From: Larix kaempferi
Taxonomy: Eukaryota > Streptophyta > Pinopsida > Pinales > Pinaceae
Reading direction: 5' to 3'
Assembly (NCBI GenBank): GCA_027924585.1
Contig: BSBM01000436.1
Location: forward strand, 9,067,001 to 9,131,000
DNA length: 64,000 nucleotides
Each line of letters begins with the position of its first letter. Within the stretch, counting starts at the first letter, position 1. A model generated the notes under the pieces. It was not told the origin of the DNA, did not search any database, and saw only the letters and a list, made by a program, of their open reading frames with translations. The translations under genes and the position numbers were made by a program. Shown here in pieces: positions 1 through 11,310 of this stretch.

Positions 1-668
1 TGAAGTGTCATAAATTTTTAGTTCATTGTGGCTCCAAGAAAAAACATCTATATGCTCCCTTAAAAGTTTTACTTATCTTTGTTTTTTTATCAGTAGTCAA
101 TGATTTTTAAATCTTGGTTATTCTAGGTTTCTTAGTAGTTCCTATATCGACTTCTTATATGTCTTCTAGCTCAGGCTTCAACGGCGTTTTGATCACTGCA
201 TCATTTTGATCGAAGAGTTTTCCTAGGGGAATCAATCCTTAGGGAATAAAATTGATCTTTAATTGGATAAAGGATGGTTACCAATTTTATTCGCTTGATT
301 AGGATATGCAGGAGTATCTTCATCTTCTTCTTGAGGGTCATTATCAATATGAAAATAAAAAAATTCATTTACCATTTCTAGGAACCTTTTGACTTGTTGG
401 TCATCTTCAAACACTTTCCAATGTTTGATGTTGTTTGGTATAGAAGGATGATATAGGACTTCAATATTGTATTTTTCTTTTTTCTTTTTTCTTTTTTTTG
501 AATGTACTAGCTACAACACCAAAAGTGCTTGCTTCTTGGTTTTGTACTCTGGGAACTACATTAACTTTTATTACTTTGATTTTTTTTCAAAGAGGTCACA
601 AACTTAATTACGATACGATCTCATCCTAGGGTGTTTTGATTGACATTTCTTGTTGACTTGATTGGATA
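1..668 (-). pseudogene. Gypsy Pol linker between RNase H and RT, decayed
   Basis: Translation of the minus strand in shifting frames recovers scraps such as HWKVFEDDQQVKRFLEMV, an acidic DPQEEDEDTPAYPNQ stretch, and a final part resembling the lead-in to gypsy RT. About a dozen stops and frameshifts break it. No catalytic domain is present. It is assigned because it continues the protease and RNase H pieces in the expected order. RT itself would start just left of base 1. Confidence 0.55.
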
Positions 669-962
669 CTAATTCCTACTCTCCAAAAATGGAATGCATA
701 ATCCAAGCATGAGGGTTTCATACTCTGCTACGTTATTAGTAGTTTCAAATTCAAGCTTGTAAGAAAATGTTTCTTTCTCTCCTGAAGGATATATTATTAT
801 AACCCCAGTCCCAAAACCTTCTTTTGTTGAACCTCCGTCAAAGAAAATTTCCCACGTTCTGTTATTTATAGGCGGAAGCTCATTAGCGGGTTGTGGTATG
901 TTTTCCAGTTTCAGGTGAGATAGTTCAGGTTCATTGTTTATAGAAAGAACATAGTTTCCCAT
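669..962 (-). pseudogene. RNase H domain directly downstream of protease
   Basis: The frame contains WEIFFDGGSTKEG followed by a GTGVIIIYPSGE strand and TTNNVAEYETLMLGL. This is the first catalytic Asp and the NxAEYxAL helix of plant retrotransposon RNase H (RVT_3-like). It lies only about 70 bp past the protease frame, linked by a frameshifted spacer, so the order is protease then RNase H, with RT expected further downstream. The C-terminal half, including later catalytic Asp residues, is lost after 'LGLCI'. It is probably the extra, archaeal-type RNase H of Tat-like elements rather than the RT-linked one. Confidence 0.72.
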
Positions 963-1032
963 GTCATCATGTTCGACATAGAATGGATTTTTCTTTTGTT
1001 TTTTTTGGATCGCTCAGAGTATAAGCGAGTTT

Positions 1033-1601
1033 TTACTCTCTGTACATTCTTTTAGTTTCTCCATTCAAAATAGGAATATTTTCATAAGACATATCTAATT
1101 GCATAGTTCCTCCTAACTTGCCCCTCCAAGATATGGACAATAGCATACCATAGTTAATGGGAAAATCTCCAACTACCACATCCATGAGGATACTTTTAAC
1201 AGGTATCAGTGCAAGGATAACAACTACATATTTAATCATTCCTATACACTTTACCTTCTTGGAATTGAAAGAGTATAAATCCTTATATGGTTTAGCAATT
1301 TCTAACCCTAGCTTTTCCATAACCAATTTTGGGAATAAATTATGAGATTCTCCTGAATCTAACATACAATTATGAAGCAAATGGTTATGGATACTTAAAA
1401 TTATATAGAATGGGGGAGTAGTGATTCCTCTCTCTTCATAAGGACCAATAGATAATCGAGGAAAATCATCGTGTAGATTTAAAGAATCTTCATGAGAAAC
1501 TAGAATTGGTACTCCTAAGAATTTATTTGCAATGTCTTTAAAAGCATGAATTTTTACAAGTTCGGTCAATGGAATAGGTACCTTAACCTTCTATAATTCA
1601 T
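1033..1601 (-). pseudogene. Gypsy aspartic protease (retropepsin-like) fragment
   Basis: The reading frame from about 1600 down to 1033 gives a retropepsin-like domain. The segment LHNCMLDSGESHNL carries the DSG active-site triad, with Glu where Ala is usual, followed by the KLGLEIAKPYKDLYSF stretch typical of plant gypsy proteases. The frame has no AUG start and is preceded by an in-frame stop near 1590, so it is an internal part of a polyprotein. It ends near 1033, just before a frameshift into the RNase H segment. In the element it would release Gag and Pol products. The fragment is not expected to be functional. Confidence 0.75.
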
Positions 1602-1690
1602 CAGGGAAAATTTTAGGGGCGAATTATAGCCCATGGGCGAAATTATAGGGGTCACCAAAAAACCCTGGGCGAATTTTTAATATTAAACGG
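1602..1690 (+). repeat. hAT-like terminal inverted repeat, left copy
   Basis: CAGGGAAAATTTTA at 1602-1615 is the exact reverse complement of 18708-18721. The YAGGG opening fits hAT-superfamily termini. Three copies of a GGGCGAA motif follow within 75 bp (about 1617, 1635, 1669); the same motif in inverse orientation (TTCGCC) is repeated next to the right terminus. The 8 bp before it (TAATTCAT) do not match the 8 bp after 18721 (TTGTCACA), so no target duplication supports a single insertion. Confidence 0.45.
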
Positions 1691-4017
1691 GTTTTTTGAA
1701 ATTTAAGAAATTAGCCCACATTTTATGAATGCCCACATGGTGAAAAATCGGATAGCCCACCCAGCGAGAGAGGGAAAACGTGATTTAGCCCAGTGAAAGA
1801 TGGAGGAAATGGTCGGTTTTCCCCCGTCATTCCCGCAATGCAGTCCAAAGGTAGTTGGTTTGCCAGTAAATTTTCATTCATGGAGGCGTGAGTAGTTCGT
1901 TCGCCCATGGTTTTCATTCATATAGGGGATTGCTAGTTTGTTCGCCCCGATTGATTGACCATAGGGCATTTCCGCTGGTTATTTTGCTTGGATTCGAGGT
2001 TTTCGAACGAATTTGGTCCCCAAATATATATTTTCTAATTTTTGGGCCAAATATTCCATGGAATTTGATCAATGGAGGTATCCGTGCTATTTTTGACCTC
2101 CCCATTTTGCGGTTAATGAGAAAATCGGGGTTTTAGCTCCCAAATTTGTTAGTAATATGGGAAAACGTGGAACAGTCTAGACTCTAGTGATTCAGTGAAA
2201 CGGGGACGTTTTTTCCCCTATGTAACGCTGCAAGCAAGGGTGAATAATTTATCCCATACAAACCCACATGAAGAATCGTATGATCTCCAGTGAATATGAA
2301 TTGCAAGGGCATCGAGAAGAGGGAAGCCATGAAGAGGGATGATAGAAAACTGAGAGGTATGTGTTCTTGTTTTTTTCATTGAAGAACTTGGACTTGGTTA
2401 TGGCGTTCTACTACTCTTGTCCTGGTGGTTACTGTAAGCATTGATAGGAACCATGGATGTGTTTAGGTTTTGGTTGAGGGTTGAACAAGTTATCTTGGCA
2501 TATGTTACAACATTGTATTGAAGAAATTAGACACTTGATCTTGTATATGAGACTTTGGCACTATTTTGTAATGTCAGTGCAGTATATTGATGTGATTTTG
2601 TAATGTTTAAATTACTTTGCCTGAAAATATGTATTGGCCTTGTGTTGGTTTCTTGAAACTATATTCCCAGACAATGGTGGTTAGTCTAGAATGGATTTGA
2701 AAAGACTATAATTGAAAGTGTGAGTGTACATATTGTGGCTTTTAGACTGGGATGTGTAAGATATTGTAATTAATTCTTCTAGTTCGTGAATGCTAATATT
2801 CAGTTCCATTTGTGTTTTGGCAGTAAAGAGTTTTCATATGTTTGGTTGGAATGAGTTTTCTTGATTGCATTGTGACAGGAGTTTAGCTGCAGCTGGCATC
2901 AGTTTTTTAGTATAATGAATTTAGTGTAAGTGAATGCCATAGTGAATACCCATGGCACTTGGTAGGGTTGTAGACTCGAAGGAGGACTAGTTGAGCTATA
3001 ATCACACTGTTGCACATACTGAAGTCAAATGCTAGTACCTAGAGGCAGGTAGTAATAGTTAATGGAATTAAATGTCTTGGTAACTTGGTTTGGTAGTTGT
3101 AGCACATCGTGTGCTAGTTTGATGTTGAAGTGTGGAGAGTCTGGAGACTGGAGGGTGGAGCCCTATAGGGAGAAGCTGCGGAGGCTAGAGCAACAACACT
3201 GGAGTCCAGTCGAAAGGGGGTTGGGGAAGCATATTGTTTGGTTATAAAAAATAGATGATAGATAAACCCTCTTTCCACTCAATAGAAAGGAAATGGAGGG
3301 ATCCCAAGCGAGGTTCTCGTTCTAGGTAAATTGATTCAAGTTCATCAGTTCAGTCAACCAAAACACCAAAGCACCAAGCATCCACATCAATACATCCCAC
3401 ACCCCTTCAAATTCTAGGCATGCATACTCATTGGAAATTATTTTTGTGGCAGTTATGGGTCTCCTACCCTGATATTTACTTGCAACTTCAAAGTTTTAGT
3501 TAGCAATTAAAGGAATCCAAACACACTAAGTGTAAATCATTTTAGCAGTTGTATGTTATGTTGGAGATTGTGGCCATAGCTTATAGTTCAAACCTTGTCT
3601 TTTCCCTGTTCTCTAGCCAAAATATATGGAGAGGATACTTATTTTGTCAAAGCAAGTTGTATGCTTTTGCTTTTCATTGTATTGTACAAACTTTGAGTTC
3701 CAACCTTCCATACCCCGACCATTCATTGTTCTCTTCGCAGAATATCTAGAGAGTAGATACTTTTTAGTCAAAGCAAGCTGGAGACTATCACATCTAGAAA
3801 AATAATTGTGGGAGGGAGAAAATAATTATTAGCAATGGAAAATTCCATTTTTATAGTAGACTATATTACTAATTTCTGCTTTGATATATTTATAAAAGGG
3901 GGTTAAACACTGGAAATAAAATCTATTTCTTCCTAGAGAATACTTGGATCTTCATCATATACTGAGGGGTAGCAAAAACAATAATATCCTCAATACTTTC
4001 ATCAATATCTACAAAAT
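1691..4017. other. No recognisable gene
   Basis: About 2.3 kb with only short open frames, none with a domain I recognise. The first 600 bp are moderately GC-rich with repeated GCCCA words and could be subterminal DNA of the hAT-like element. A splice-donor-like GGTATGT occurs near 2356, but no exon chain follows. Around 3140-3240 an open stretch reads GDWRVEPYREKLRRLEQQ without a match I know. Confidence 0.4.
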
Positions 4018-4420
4018 CTACAATTTTATTTACAGGTTGATTCAAGGATTGGCATTCATTAAATTGTTCTCTACAATTTTATTTACAGGTTGATTCAAGG
4101 ATTGGCATTCATTAAATTGTTCAAACAGTTTCAATCAAGTCACAATTTTCTTCAAACATTAAGGATTTGAAAAAAGAGCTTTATTATTCGTAGGGGCTTT
4201 GGAAGGACACTTACGAGCATAGTGACCTTTCTGCTTACATGCATAAGCACAGACTTCTCTCAAATTTCTCTTATTTAGTCTTCTTCTTTTTCAAAAATAT
4301 TTAAAAGGATTGAAGTTTCTAGATGTACTTTCTCTTAATCTAGAATATGACCTTTTATTTTTCTTTTGAGATCATCCAAAATTGTTGGGCTCCTTCTATT
4401 GAAGAACAAATAGTAGGGGT
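3925..4420 (-). pseudogene. Retroelement nucleocapsid-like relic with zinc knuckle
   Basis: On the minus strand at about 4190-4250 the peptide CAYACKQKGHYARKCP resembles a CCHC zinc knuckle but has three rather than two residues between the first cysteines. A basic stretch (FKYF, KRRRLNKRN) precedes it, and an acidic segment (VDFVDIDESIEDIIVFA) follows near 3990-4040. This basic-knuckle-acidic order occurs in LTR-retrotransposon Gag and in coat proteins of endogenous plant pararetroviruses (Caulimoviridae). The frames are interrupted by stops and by a 53-bp tandem duplication. I cannot choose between the two sources; no RT is visible nearby. Confidence 0.35.
4018..4122. repeat. 53-bp perfect tandem duplication
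   Basis: The block starting CTACAATTTTATTTACAGG at 4018 is repeated from 4071 with no mismatch that I see over about 52 bp. Perfect identity in an otherwise decayed region implies a recent slip or unequal exchange. It lies inside the acidic part of the nucleocapsid-like relic. Confidence 0.85.
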
Positions 4421-5634
4421 TAAACTAGGTAATTTATGTTGAGCTTATGCATGCAGATAGATTTTATGATTTCCTTTCTAGCCACACTAATAAGAGCCAC
4501 AAAATAGAGTGATTCGATAGTTATTCCTTGCTACTATAATTTATTTCAAACTGTCCTAAATTTTATGGCAAAGAATTCAAAAACTGAATTTTAACCATGT
4601 CATTCCTATGCAGACCAAGTTGTTAAACCTGTTTTTGATTGTTGTTTTCGAGTTAATCCTTCTGCTGGTCAGGTTGACCCAAGAAGTCCTTTAGGAATTC
4701 TACTGCTAATTTCATTCCTAAAAAGAAATAACTTGTTGAGGTCTTTTCTAATATCATCTCTCATTGGCCCTTGTTGGGATGTTGATCTAGTATTGCTTGT
4801 ATGTTCTTGCAACTAACTGTGTTGATGGTCCTGGTAGTGCTGTTGCATATTCCTCTGATTGTTGGGCTCATCCATCTCCATAGATTCCCTATCAAAAACT
4901 AAAAAACCTTTACTTGGATTCCTTGTCGATTTTCTTCATGAGTAGCATCCTTCTATTGCATAAGTTTCTTCTATGCCTCTTTTTGGAAAAGCAAAGTTTT
5001 ATCTTTGCTCTTCCTCTTATGGTAACTCTTCTAGCTTTATGGTTTCTTAATTGAATTGTTGGCTTCCCTTTATCATTAGTCAAATTTTGTGAGATCTTCA
5101 ATTCCACAAGCTTGAAAAATAACCCACAATCTTTGTTGGTATTTCCAATACCCTAAAATATCCCCCCAAAAATGGCACAATCATTGTTAGTATTTCCAAT
5201 ACCCTGAATTTGCTAGGAAGATATGATACTCAAGTCACTTTTCCCATATTAACTAAATTCAAATTTGAAATCTTTAATTTTCTTTTAGTTTTGTTGAGAG
5301 TATCTTTCAGGTGCATCCACAAACTACTTTCCTCTCCCTTGCACTTCTCTTTACATAACTACTATGTTTTCAAACATAATGAATGAAAATGACAAGGGCT
5401 ATCTGCAAAAACTAATCACCTATAACGGATCTCTAAGAACCAATCACAATGTCTCCATTGAGATTGAAGAAAGTCAATGATAGGAAGCCTTATCAATTGA
5501 TTTTTCCTTTTAATTAAAAAGTGATGATCCAGTGTCATTTCAAAGAGTCCTTTCCCATAGCTTTTAATATATCCAGACTGCAGAACATAAGAATGCAACA
5601 ACCTTTGATGATTTCTATTTTTAATTCTCCATAA
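4421..5634. other. Decayed sequence, possibly upstream part of the nucleocapsid-like relic
   Basis: No intact frame. On the minus strand scattered pieces, such as a basic KARRVTIRGRAKIKL segment near 5030, could belong upstream of the zinc-knuckle relic, but I cannot link them through the many stops. Confidence 0.3.
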
Positions 5635-5734
5635 GTGTTTATATGGCCATAATGCAAAAATTGGTCTATAGCAAAGATCCAACAGTGTTTACATGGCCAT
5701 AATGCAAAAGTTGGTCTAGAGAAAAGATCCAACA
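5635..5734. repeat. 50-bp tandem duplication
   Basis: Two direct copies of a 50-bp unit beginning GTGTTTAYATGGCCATAATG (5635-5684, 5685-5734), differing at about four positions. Confidence 0.8.
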
Positions 5735-5934
5735 AATTACAAAGGACAAACTATTAGCTCTCCACACCAGCTTCTAATTAGAATTATAGAATAGATCATT
5801 TGATTTTTTTAAGAAATTTTGTTGCTTACAAAATAATTTGAAAGTTGCCTTTACAAATCTTGTTTTCACTATTTTTGCATAATATAATTACATAATATTT
5901 TATTGAAATGACATAATTCCACCAACTGTAAATT

Positions 5935-6062
5935 TCATTATGTTATCGTAATCCAGTGCACTGCATTGCATATACAGTAATCTGGTTATCAATTGGATAT
6001 TTCATTATGTTATCATAGTCCAGAGCACTGCATTGTACATGCAATGGATGTGGTTATCACTA
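5935..6062. repeat. About 64-bp imperfect tandem duplication
   Basis: Two direct copies of a unit with TTCATTATGTTATC at the start, CACTGCATTG in the middle and GGTTATCA near the end, at about 5935-5998 and 6002-6062, with several substitutions. Confidence 0.65.
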
Positions 6063-9000
6063 TTGTCAAGGATGATGATGAAACCTTGAACTTAGTTTTT
6101 AACTCTATAACTTTCACCTTAATCATTTTCCTCTTAGCTTTTTAACTTCTGTCTTTCATTATTATGGATTCACCATATGAATAGATTAAACAAAAATACA
6201 AATAAGTCTGTCAATTGACCATATGCCTATCTATATCTAATATCATATTGTATTTAATGTGCAGTAATATTATGAAGGAAGCAATCCTATTTACACTACA
6301 CCATATCAATAAATACTATACTATATCAATTTGATTACAGCTACTTCACATTAGTTTATGTTTTTCACATTAAATTTACTAGGCGTAACCTTTTGCCTAA
6401 CTGCCAGCAGGGCAGCAACTTCAGTATGTAGTAAAGCAAATTAAAGTAACTCCAGAGCTCCTCTCTATTAATGGACAAATTCATTGTATATTAACTAAGT
6501 TTATGTTCACAAAACCTCCAAATAATTGCTCAATATTCAAATCCAAAAAACCAATTTAAATTATAGAATAACTCTGGAAAATCAATTTTAATTATCTGTT
6601 GCTCATTCAATTTAACCTTATTTATAAAACCATTGCAAAATGGTGTTAATCATCTTCCAAAGAGTCCAATATCTCCTCTAGCAATTAGCATACACATTTT
6701 TTTACTTCTCCACCACTATTTGATTTCTCTTTCACATCTTGGACCTTCATTGCATGAGAAACGACTTTGAGGTCTAGTGTGGGATTGTCTCAAGTGAAAC
6801 CATTTTGTAAACCTTCCTAAAATGGTGGAAAGTTGTTCAAGAATATTTAGAATGTAAATGTGGTGTAAATAGATAAATTCATGTGCACGATCTTTGCAAT
6901 GGACACAAACTATAAATAACTTGCTTGCCTGCTTTAGATATAGGTTTGCTTGGAGAACTTGGGGGCCTTTTCTCTTTGGCTTATAGGCATATATGTTTGT
7001 CCTACCTAAATCTGCATCCATTGTCAATGACTTGTGGTGATAAGCTGCAATGGGGAATGCCATGTATTTATCATTTGAGAGGCTTTTCAGCCACTTGATT
7101 TATGACCTCATTTTGTTTCCATGTCATTGGACCCATTTTAGCAAAATCACGTTGTTGGCTCCGAAACTAATAGCTTTCTGATTGGAAAGTTTTCACGTTG
7201 CTGGCAATGATTGGAATTTTTTCTGATTATTTTGGACAATATACCATAGAACTTCCCTCGTACTTAACTTTGTATCTAATTATCTATGAAGTACTTAGAT
7301 TTGTACAGTTAGCCAAATGGGGGCTGTATTACTAGGGCAATTTGTTAGTATCGTTACCCAAGACAGTTGCATATTGCTTTAGGAGATCTATATATTTAGT
7401 ACATCAGATGGTTAGAAATCACTTTCCACATAGCCTTTCACATCTGACTAACAATTTGCTTGAGTGTCCTACCTTTCAGTAAATGTACATTGGACAGTGC
7501 CTTCTATCATGTCAGTTGTTTTTAACAATTAGGCTTTGTTGTATACATACAACAAAATGAAAGTACCCAAGCAAAGCTTAAATATTCTAAATACAAGTGA
7601 AACTCTTCCTCCCTTCAGTTCCCAGGATTGTTGCAGCCTGCTTTAGGAGACCCATACATTTACTCCATTAGGTTGTTAAAAATTACTTTCCAGGCAACCT
7701 TTTGCAAGTACAGTACATGCTTAAAGTGAGAGATCTCGTGCAAGGTAACTTTGGCACATACTCCAAGTCTTCCATTATAACTTTATGATTTTAGGTGATA
7801 ACAAGTATTCGATAACCAACTAAGTATTCCCATATAATCTCTTTGAATACAAGGTTATAACTTTCTCATTTGCTAATTTATTCTTAACACACTCCTAAAA
7901 GATCCATAGACTCCCTCATCCTAGTTGCCACAAAGCTAGTAGCTTCAATTCTAGAATTGTCAGGAGGTGGTTGTGTTTATAATGTAATAGAGAGTCAGTG
8001 TTTTAAAATTAATCTTAAAAGCACAAAACAATAGGCTTGGAGAAGTTATCAACATGGTATGGTACAAGTATTAATACAACCCTTGAACTATGCACAAATC
8101 TATCCTTAGTGAATGGCATATAGATGGTGCAATATGAATCTGGAAACCTCTCTGCTGCATATTGGTATTTTCATTCCAAATCCAACCTCAGAACATCTAC
8201 CTCCTTTGTGTCTTTCCAATGTTTGGTTTTAAGGATGGATCTTCACTTTTCCCATTGATAATAATCTGGGGAAGAGCTACAGTATGTGTGTGCTCTGGAG
8301 CCCTTGGAAAACATCTTCAACATCATACTCTGCCCCTGATATAGAATGAGGAAAAATGGCCTACTATTACATGCTAGGTCCAATCTGAAATCTTCCTTCA
8401 TGGATTCTTTTTATGCTTAAGATAAGCTACAGGAATCTAGAAAATTCACTACATGTCTTCATATCATGGCACAGGTATATCCTTTCTTGAGTCAGGAACA
8501 ATCATCAAAACGGGATTTTGGATTCCCCATCCATTCTACTGAATCTTCAATCATTTTGAACCCTGAAAGGAGTTGAGCTTTTTTTTCCCCAATATGTGTA
8601 AACAGGACCCTCAGGTTATTTGTTTCCCTTCTGAATACATATGAGGGCCCACTGCTTATAAGATATAACAATTTGAGGGTATGGTGCTCCAAACTCTTGT
8701 TTCTACAGGCTCCCGTAATGTTGATATTGAAACTAGAAGCAAGGCTATTTTTACAATTGTAAGCATTAGACCCACATCAATTATAAGCATTACAGAGTTA
8801 TGCCTCCTTTTGGCACAACTAATACAATTTGTGTTTTAGAATAGCACATGCATTCCTAATGTAGGATGTTATGGAGTCTAAAGTTCAATCCAGGACAAAT
8901 TGAATTTATCTTATATATGTAATCTACCCTATTGAAGGTAGTAGAAAATTTAAGACATCCTTCCACATTAAACTTTTCCTCTGAATTTTTTATTAAATTG

Positions 9001-9470
9001 TGTATTACAAATAACCAATGTAAATAGGAATCTTATGTGCATTAAGACCCTAATTCTTGGTTAAACTTGTAGGTTATTAATGAATTGTCTAATAATGAAG
9101 ATAGTTTTGAGAAACCTATTGCTAGTTGGTACTTGGATATTGTCCAAGTTGAAGAGGTATCCATTTGAAGAGGGATAGCAATTTTTTTTGTTTAGTGTAG
9201 GGCCCAGGGATCATGAGAAAGAACAACTTTTCAAAAATATTGAATTTTATGACAAAGTGTTAACCATCAAAAGGGGTAAACCTGGTATTTATGAATTATC
9301 TTCTAATGAAGATAGTTTTGAGGCTTGCATCATTGTATGTATTCTAGTTCTTTGATCCATTCCCATTGTAATTTGTCTCCTAGAGTGGCTTTCCACTTTC
9401 AGAGTTTGTTTTTTTAGGCTTTAGATGAGATCCATACTTCACTTTTTGTATCTTGCTTTTTATAAGATCC
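6063..9470. other. No recognisable gene
   Basis: About 3.4 kb of AT-rich sequence with short frames only. Two diverged direct copies of a segment with GCTTTAGGAGA followed by ACTTTCCA occur at about 7377-7435 and 7638-7695. Nothing else could be assigned. Confidence 0.4.
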
Positions 9471-9781
9471 GTCTTGGTGCTCCCACTTTGTATGGACATC
9501 ATTGTACCCCAAAGTCCCATTGACCTACTTTAGTGGGCCTATAGTTCACAAACCTATAAAGTGTCTAAGCCTACAAGCACCCAAACCTGGTGCTATGCAC
9601 TTGCTCCTTCACTGGATTTTCTCTCACTTGCGCACTTTTACCTTTCTCTCTCTAGCACATTAATGGCCAGCTCTAGTGCACTATTTTAGTGTTGGTTTTT
9701 CTCATCTATAGCAGGTTGTTGGGTAGCATTTTGATTCCATTCGATCCCCTCTTTCTGTTTATAAATATCGACATCTCAACA

Positions 9782-9793
9782 TGGTATCAGAGC
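9782..9793 (+). other. Primer-binding site, initiator Met tRNA
   Basis: TGGTATCAGAGC is complementary to the 3' end of plant initiator methionine tRNA, the usual minus-strand primer of copia elements. It directly follows an LTR-like CAACA end. Confidence 0.85.
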
Positions 9794-11093
9794 GAGTGTG
9801 AACCTTTCCTACCTACTTCCTTTTTGTTAGGTTTTCTTCATGGTTGTTCATGCTGTTGTGACCAGATTTTGGCGTCTGGAAAAGAGCCAAATTAGAGGAA
9901 TATTAGACCTGTTTTTCATGGTGTTTAGCTGGTTGGAAAATAAGTTATTTAGCACTATTGGAAGCTATTTTATGCATTAATTACAGAGATCTTGTCCACT
10001 GATTTTAGCACCCAGCACTATGATTTATTCCCAGTTCTTCGTGCTGGTTATTTTGCACCTATATGATATATTTCAACATTTTATTTTGAGATTGAGCCAA
10101 AGATTTTGGATATTGGCATTGCCTTAAGGGCTGCAGAATTAGGTTTTGGATCATCTCTTTTCTACGGTTTCATAGATTTTATCCTGGGGTTTTAACTAAC
10201 CTTCAAGGGCTCACCACAGCAGTTGATCCAGAAGTTTGTTTGGATCATCTCTTTCATTGTTCACTTCAGCATCTAGTTTGAACTTTTCTCACCATCACGT
10301 ACAGGGCTGTGGTTTCAATTCTCTTCTTTTACAGTTTTATCTTTATACAAGGGTAGCACATTTCTTCTCTGGTTCCTTGGGTATATCTAAGGGTTTTTAT
10401 TATTTAACCTCCTTACAAGATCAACATTTTCCTTTCTAGGCTTTTTCCCTCTCTTCAAAATTCAGTGCTATCTTCTTGTTCAGTGCTGTGATATTTATCT
10501 AGGGCTGCATTTTTTGTTGAGGCTCATGTTACCCTAATTACAGAAACAATACAGTACATATATCTTAGAAGCATTGATACAATTTCTTCTTTGGTCTATA
10601 CAAAGGATTCTTTGAAGAGTTTACAGAGCGTTCATTTTTACTGAACCTAATGACCTCATAACGGTTCTTTGTCCTATTAAATAAGGCTGCTTATATTTGG
10701 GCAGATCTGATAGAGAAATCTATACACAATGGTTGTCATATAGAGAGTCTTGTCTTCAAATCTCATTCAACTTGTCTTCAAGTGATTAAAGAGCTTGAAG
10801 TAGTAACAACGTGCAAGAAGAATCTTCTTGGATCAAGTACATGGAACCATATTCTAGTATATTGTCTATATGATCCTTCCAATACAAATGTTAACTTTGA
10901 TAGAATTTCTATTCACAGTTCGCTTAGATTGTTTCCTCTCCTTATTGAGGAGTTTTCTCACAGTGCACATATGGCAGGGAACTTTGCATATTGGGCCTTA
11001 CTGATTTCAGGATGTGATCTTTGACCCCATTGCATTTGGGGCTGTTCTTTATGTTCAAGGAGTTGGTTGTTTATTGTGGATACTTCAGCTTAT

Positions 11094-11310
11094 TGCAATG
11101 CTACATCTTAGCTTTTGGTTCGTAGTGACATTTGTGGGCCTATGGCCACTTGTTCTTGTTAAGGAGCTACATGCTTCCTCACCTTCTTTGATGGTGCTTC
11201 TCCTTGTAGGTTTGTAGAATCCTTTACACCATTGACAGATTCTTCCATAGATGAGTCTCAGTCTATTACAATGGATCTCTATTTTCCACATTATGATGTT
11301 GATATTTATT
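11094..11310 (+). pseudogene. Copia integrase fragment
   Basis: The frame reads LVRSDICGPMATCSC, stop, GATCFLTFFDGASPCR, which matches the start of the copia integrase core (HSDxCGPM...GGxxYFLTFxDDxSR). An in-frame TAA falls between the two motifs, and the second Asp of the DD pair is replaced by Gly (FFDG). After about 20 residues the frame passes into DSSIDESQSITMDLYFPHYD, which looks like the variable region between integrase and RT, so the integrase middle and end are deleted. Non-functional. Confidence 0.6.

Larger units (their letters stand above)
1..1601 (-). mobile_element. Ty3/gypsy retrotransposon remnant, protease to pre-RT linker
   Basis: A degenerate minus-strand gypsy polyprotein enters at 1601 and leaves the window at base 1. 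In transcription order it holds a retropepsin, an RNase H and an acidic linker of the kind that precedes reverse transcriptase. Stops and frameshifts break it into pieces. The coding match runs right up to 1601, where a hAT-like terminal sequence begins, so the element appears cut by that insertion or rearrangement. The RT and integrase would lie outside the window. A gag relic that looks like the same family lies at 43.8-45.0 kb. Family assignment rests on recognised protein motifs, not on a search. Confidence 0.8.
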
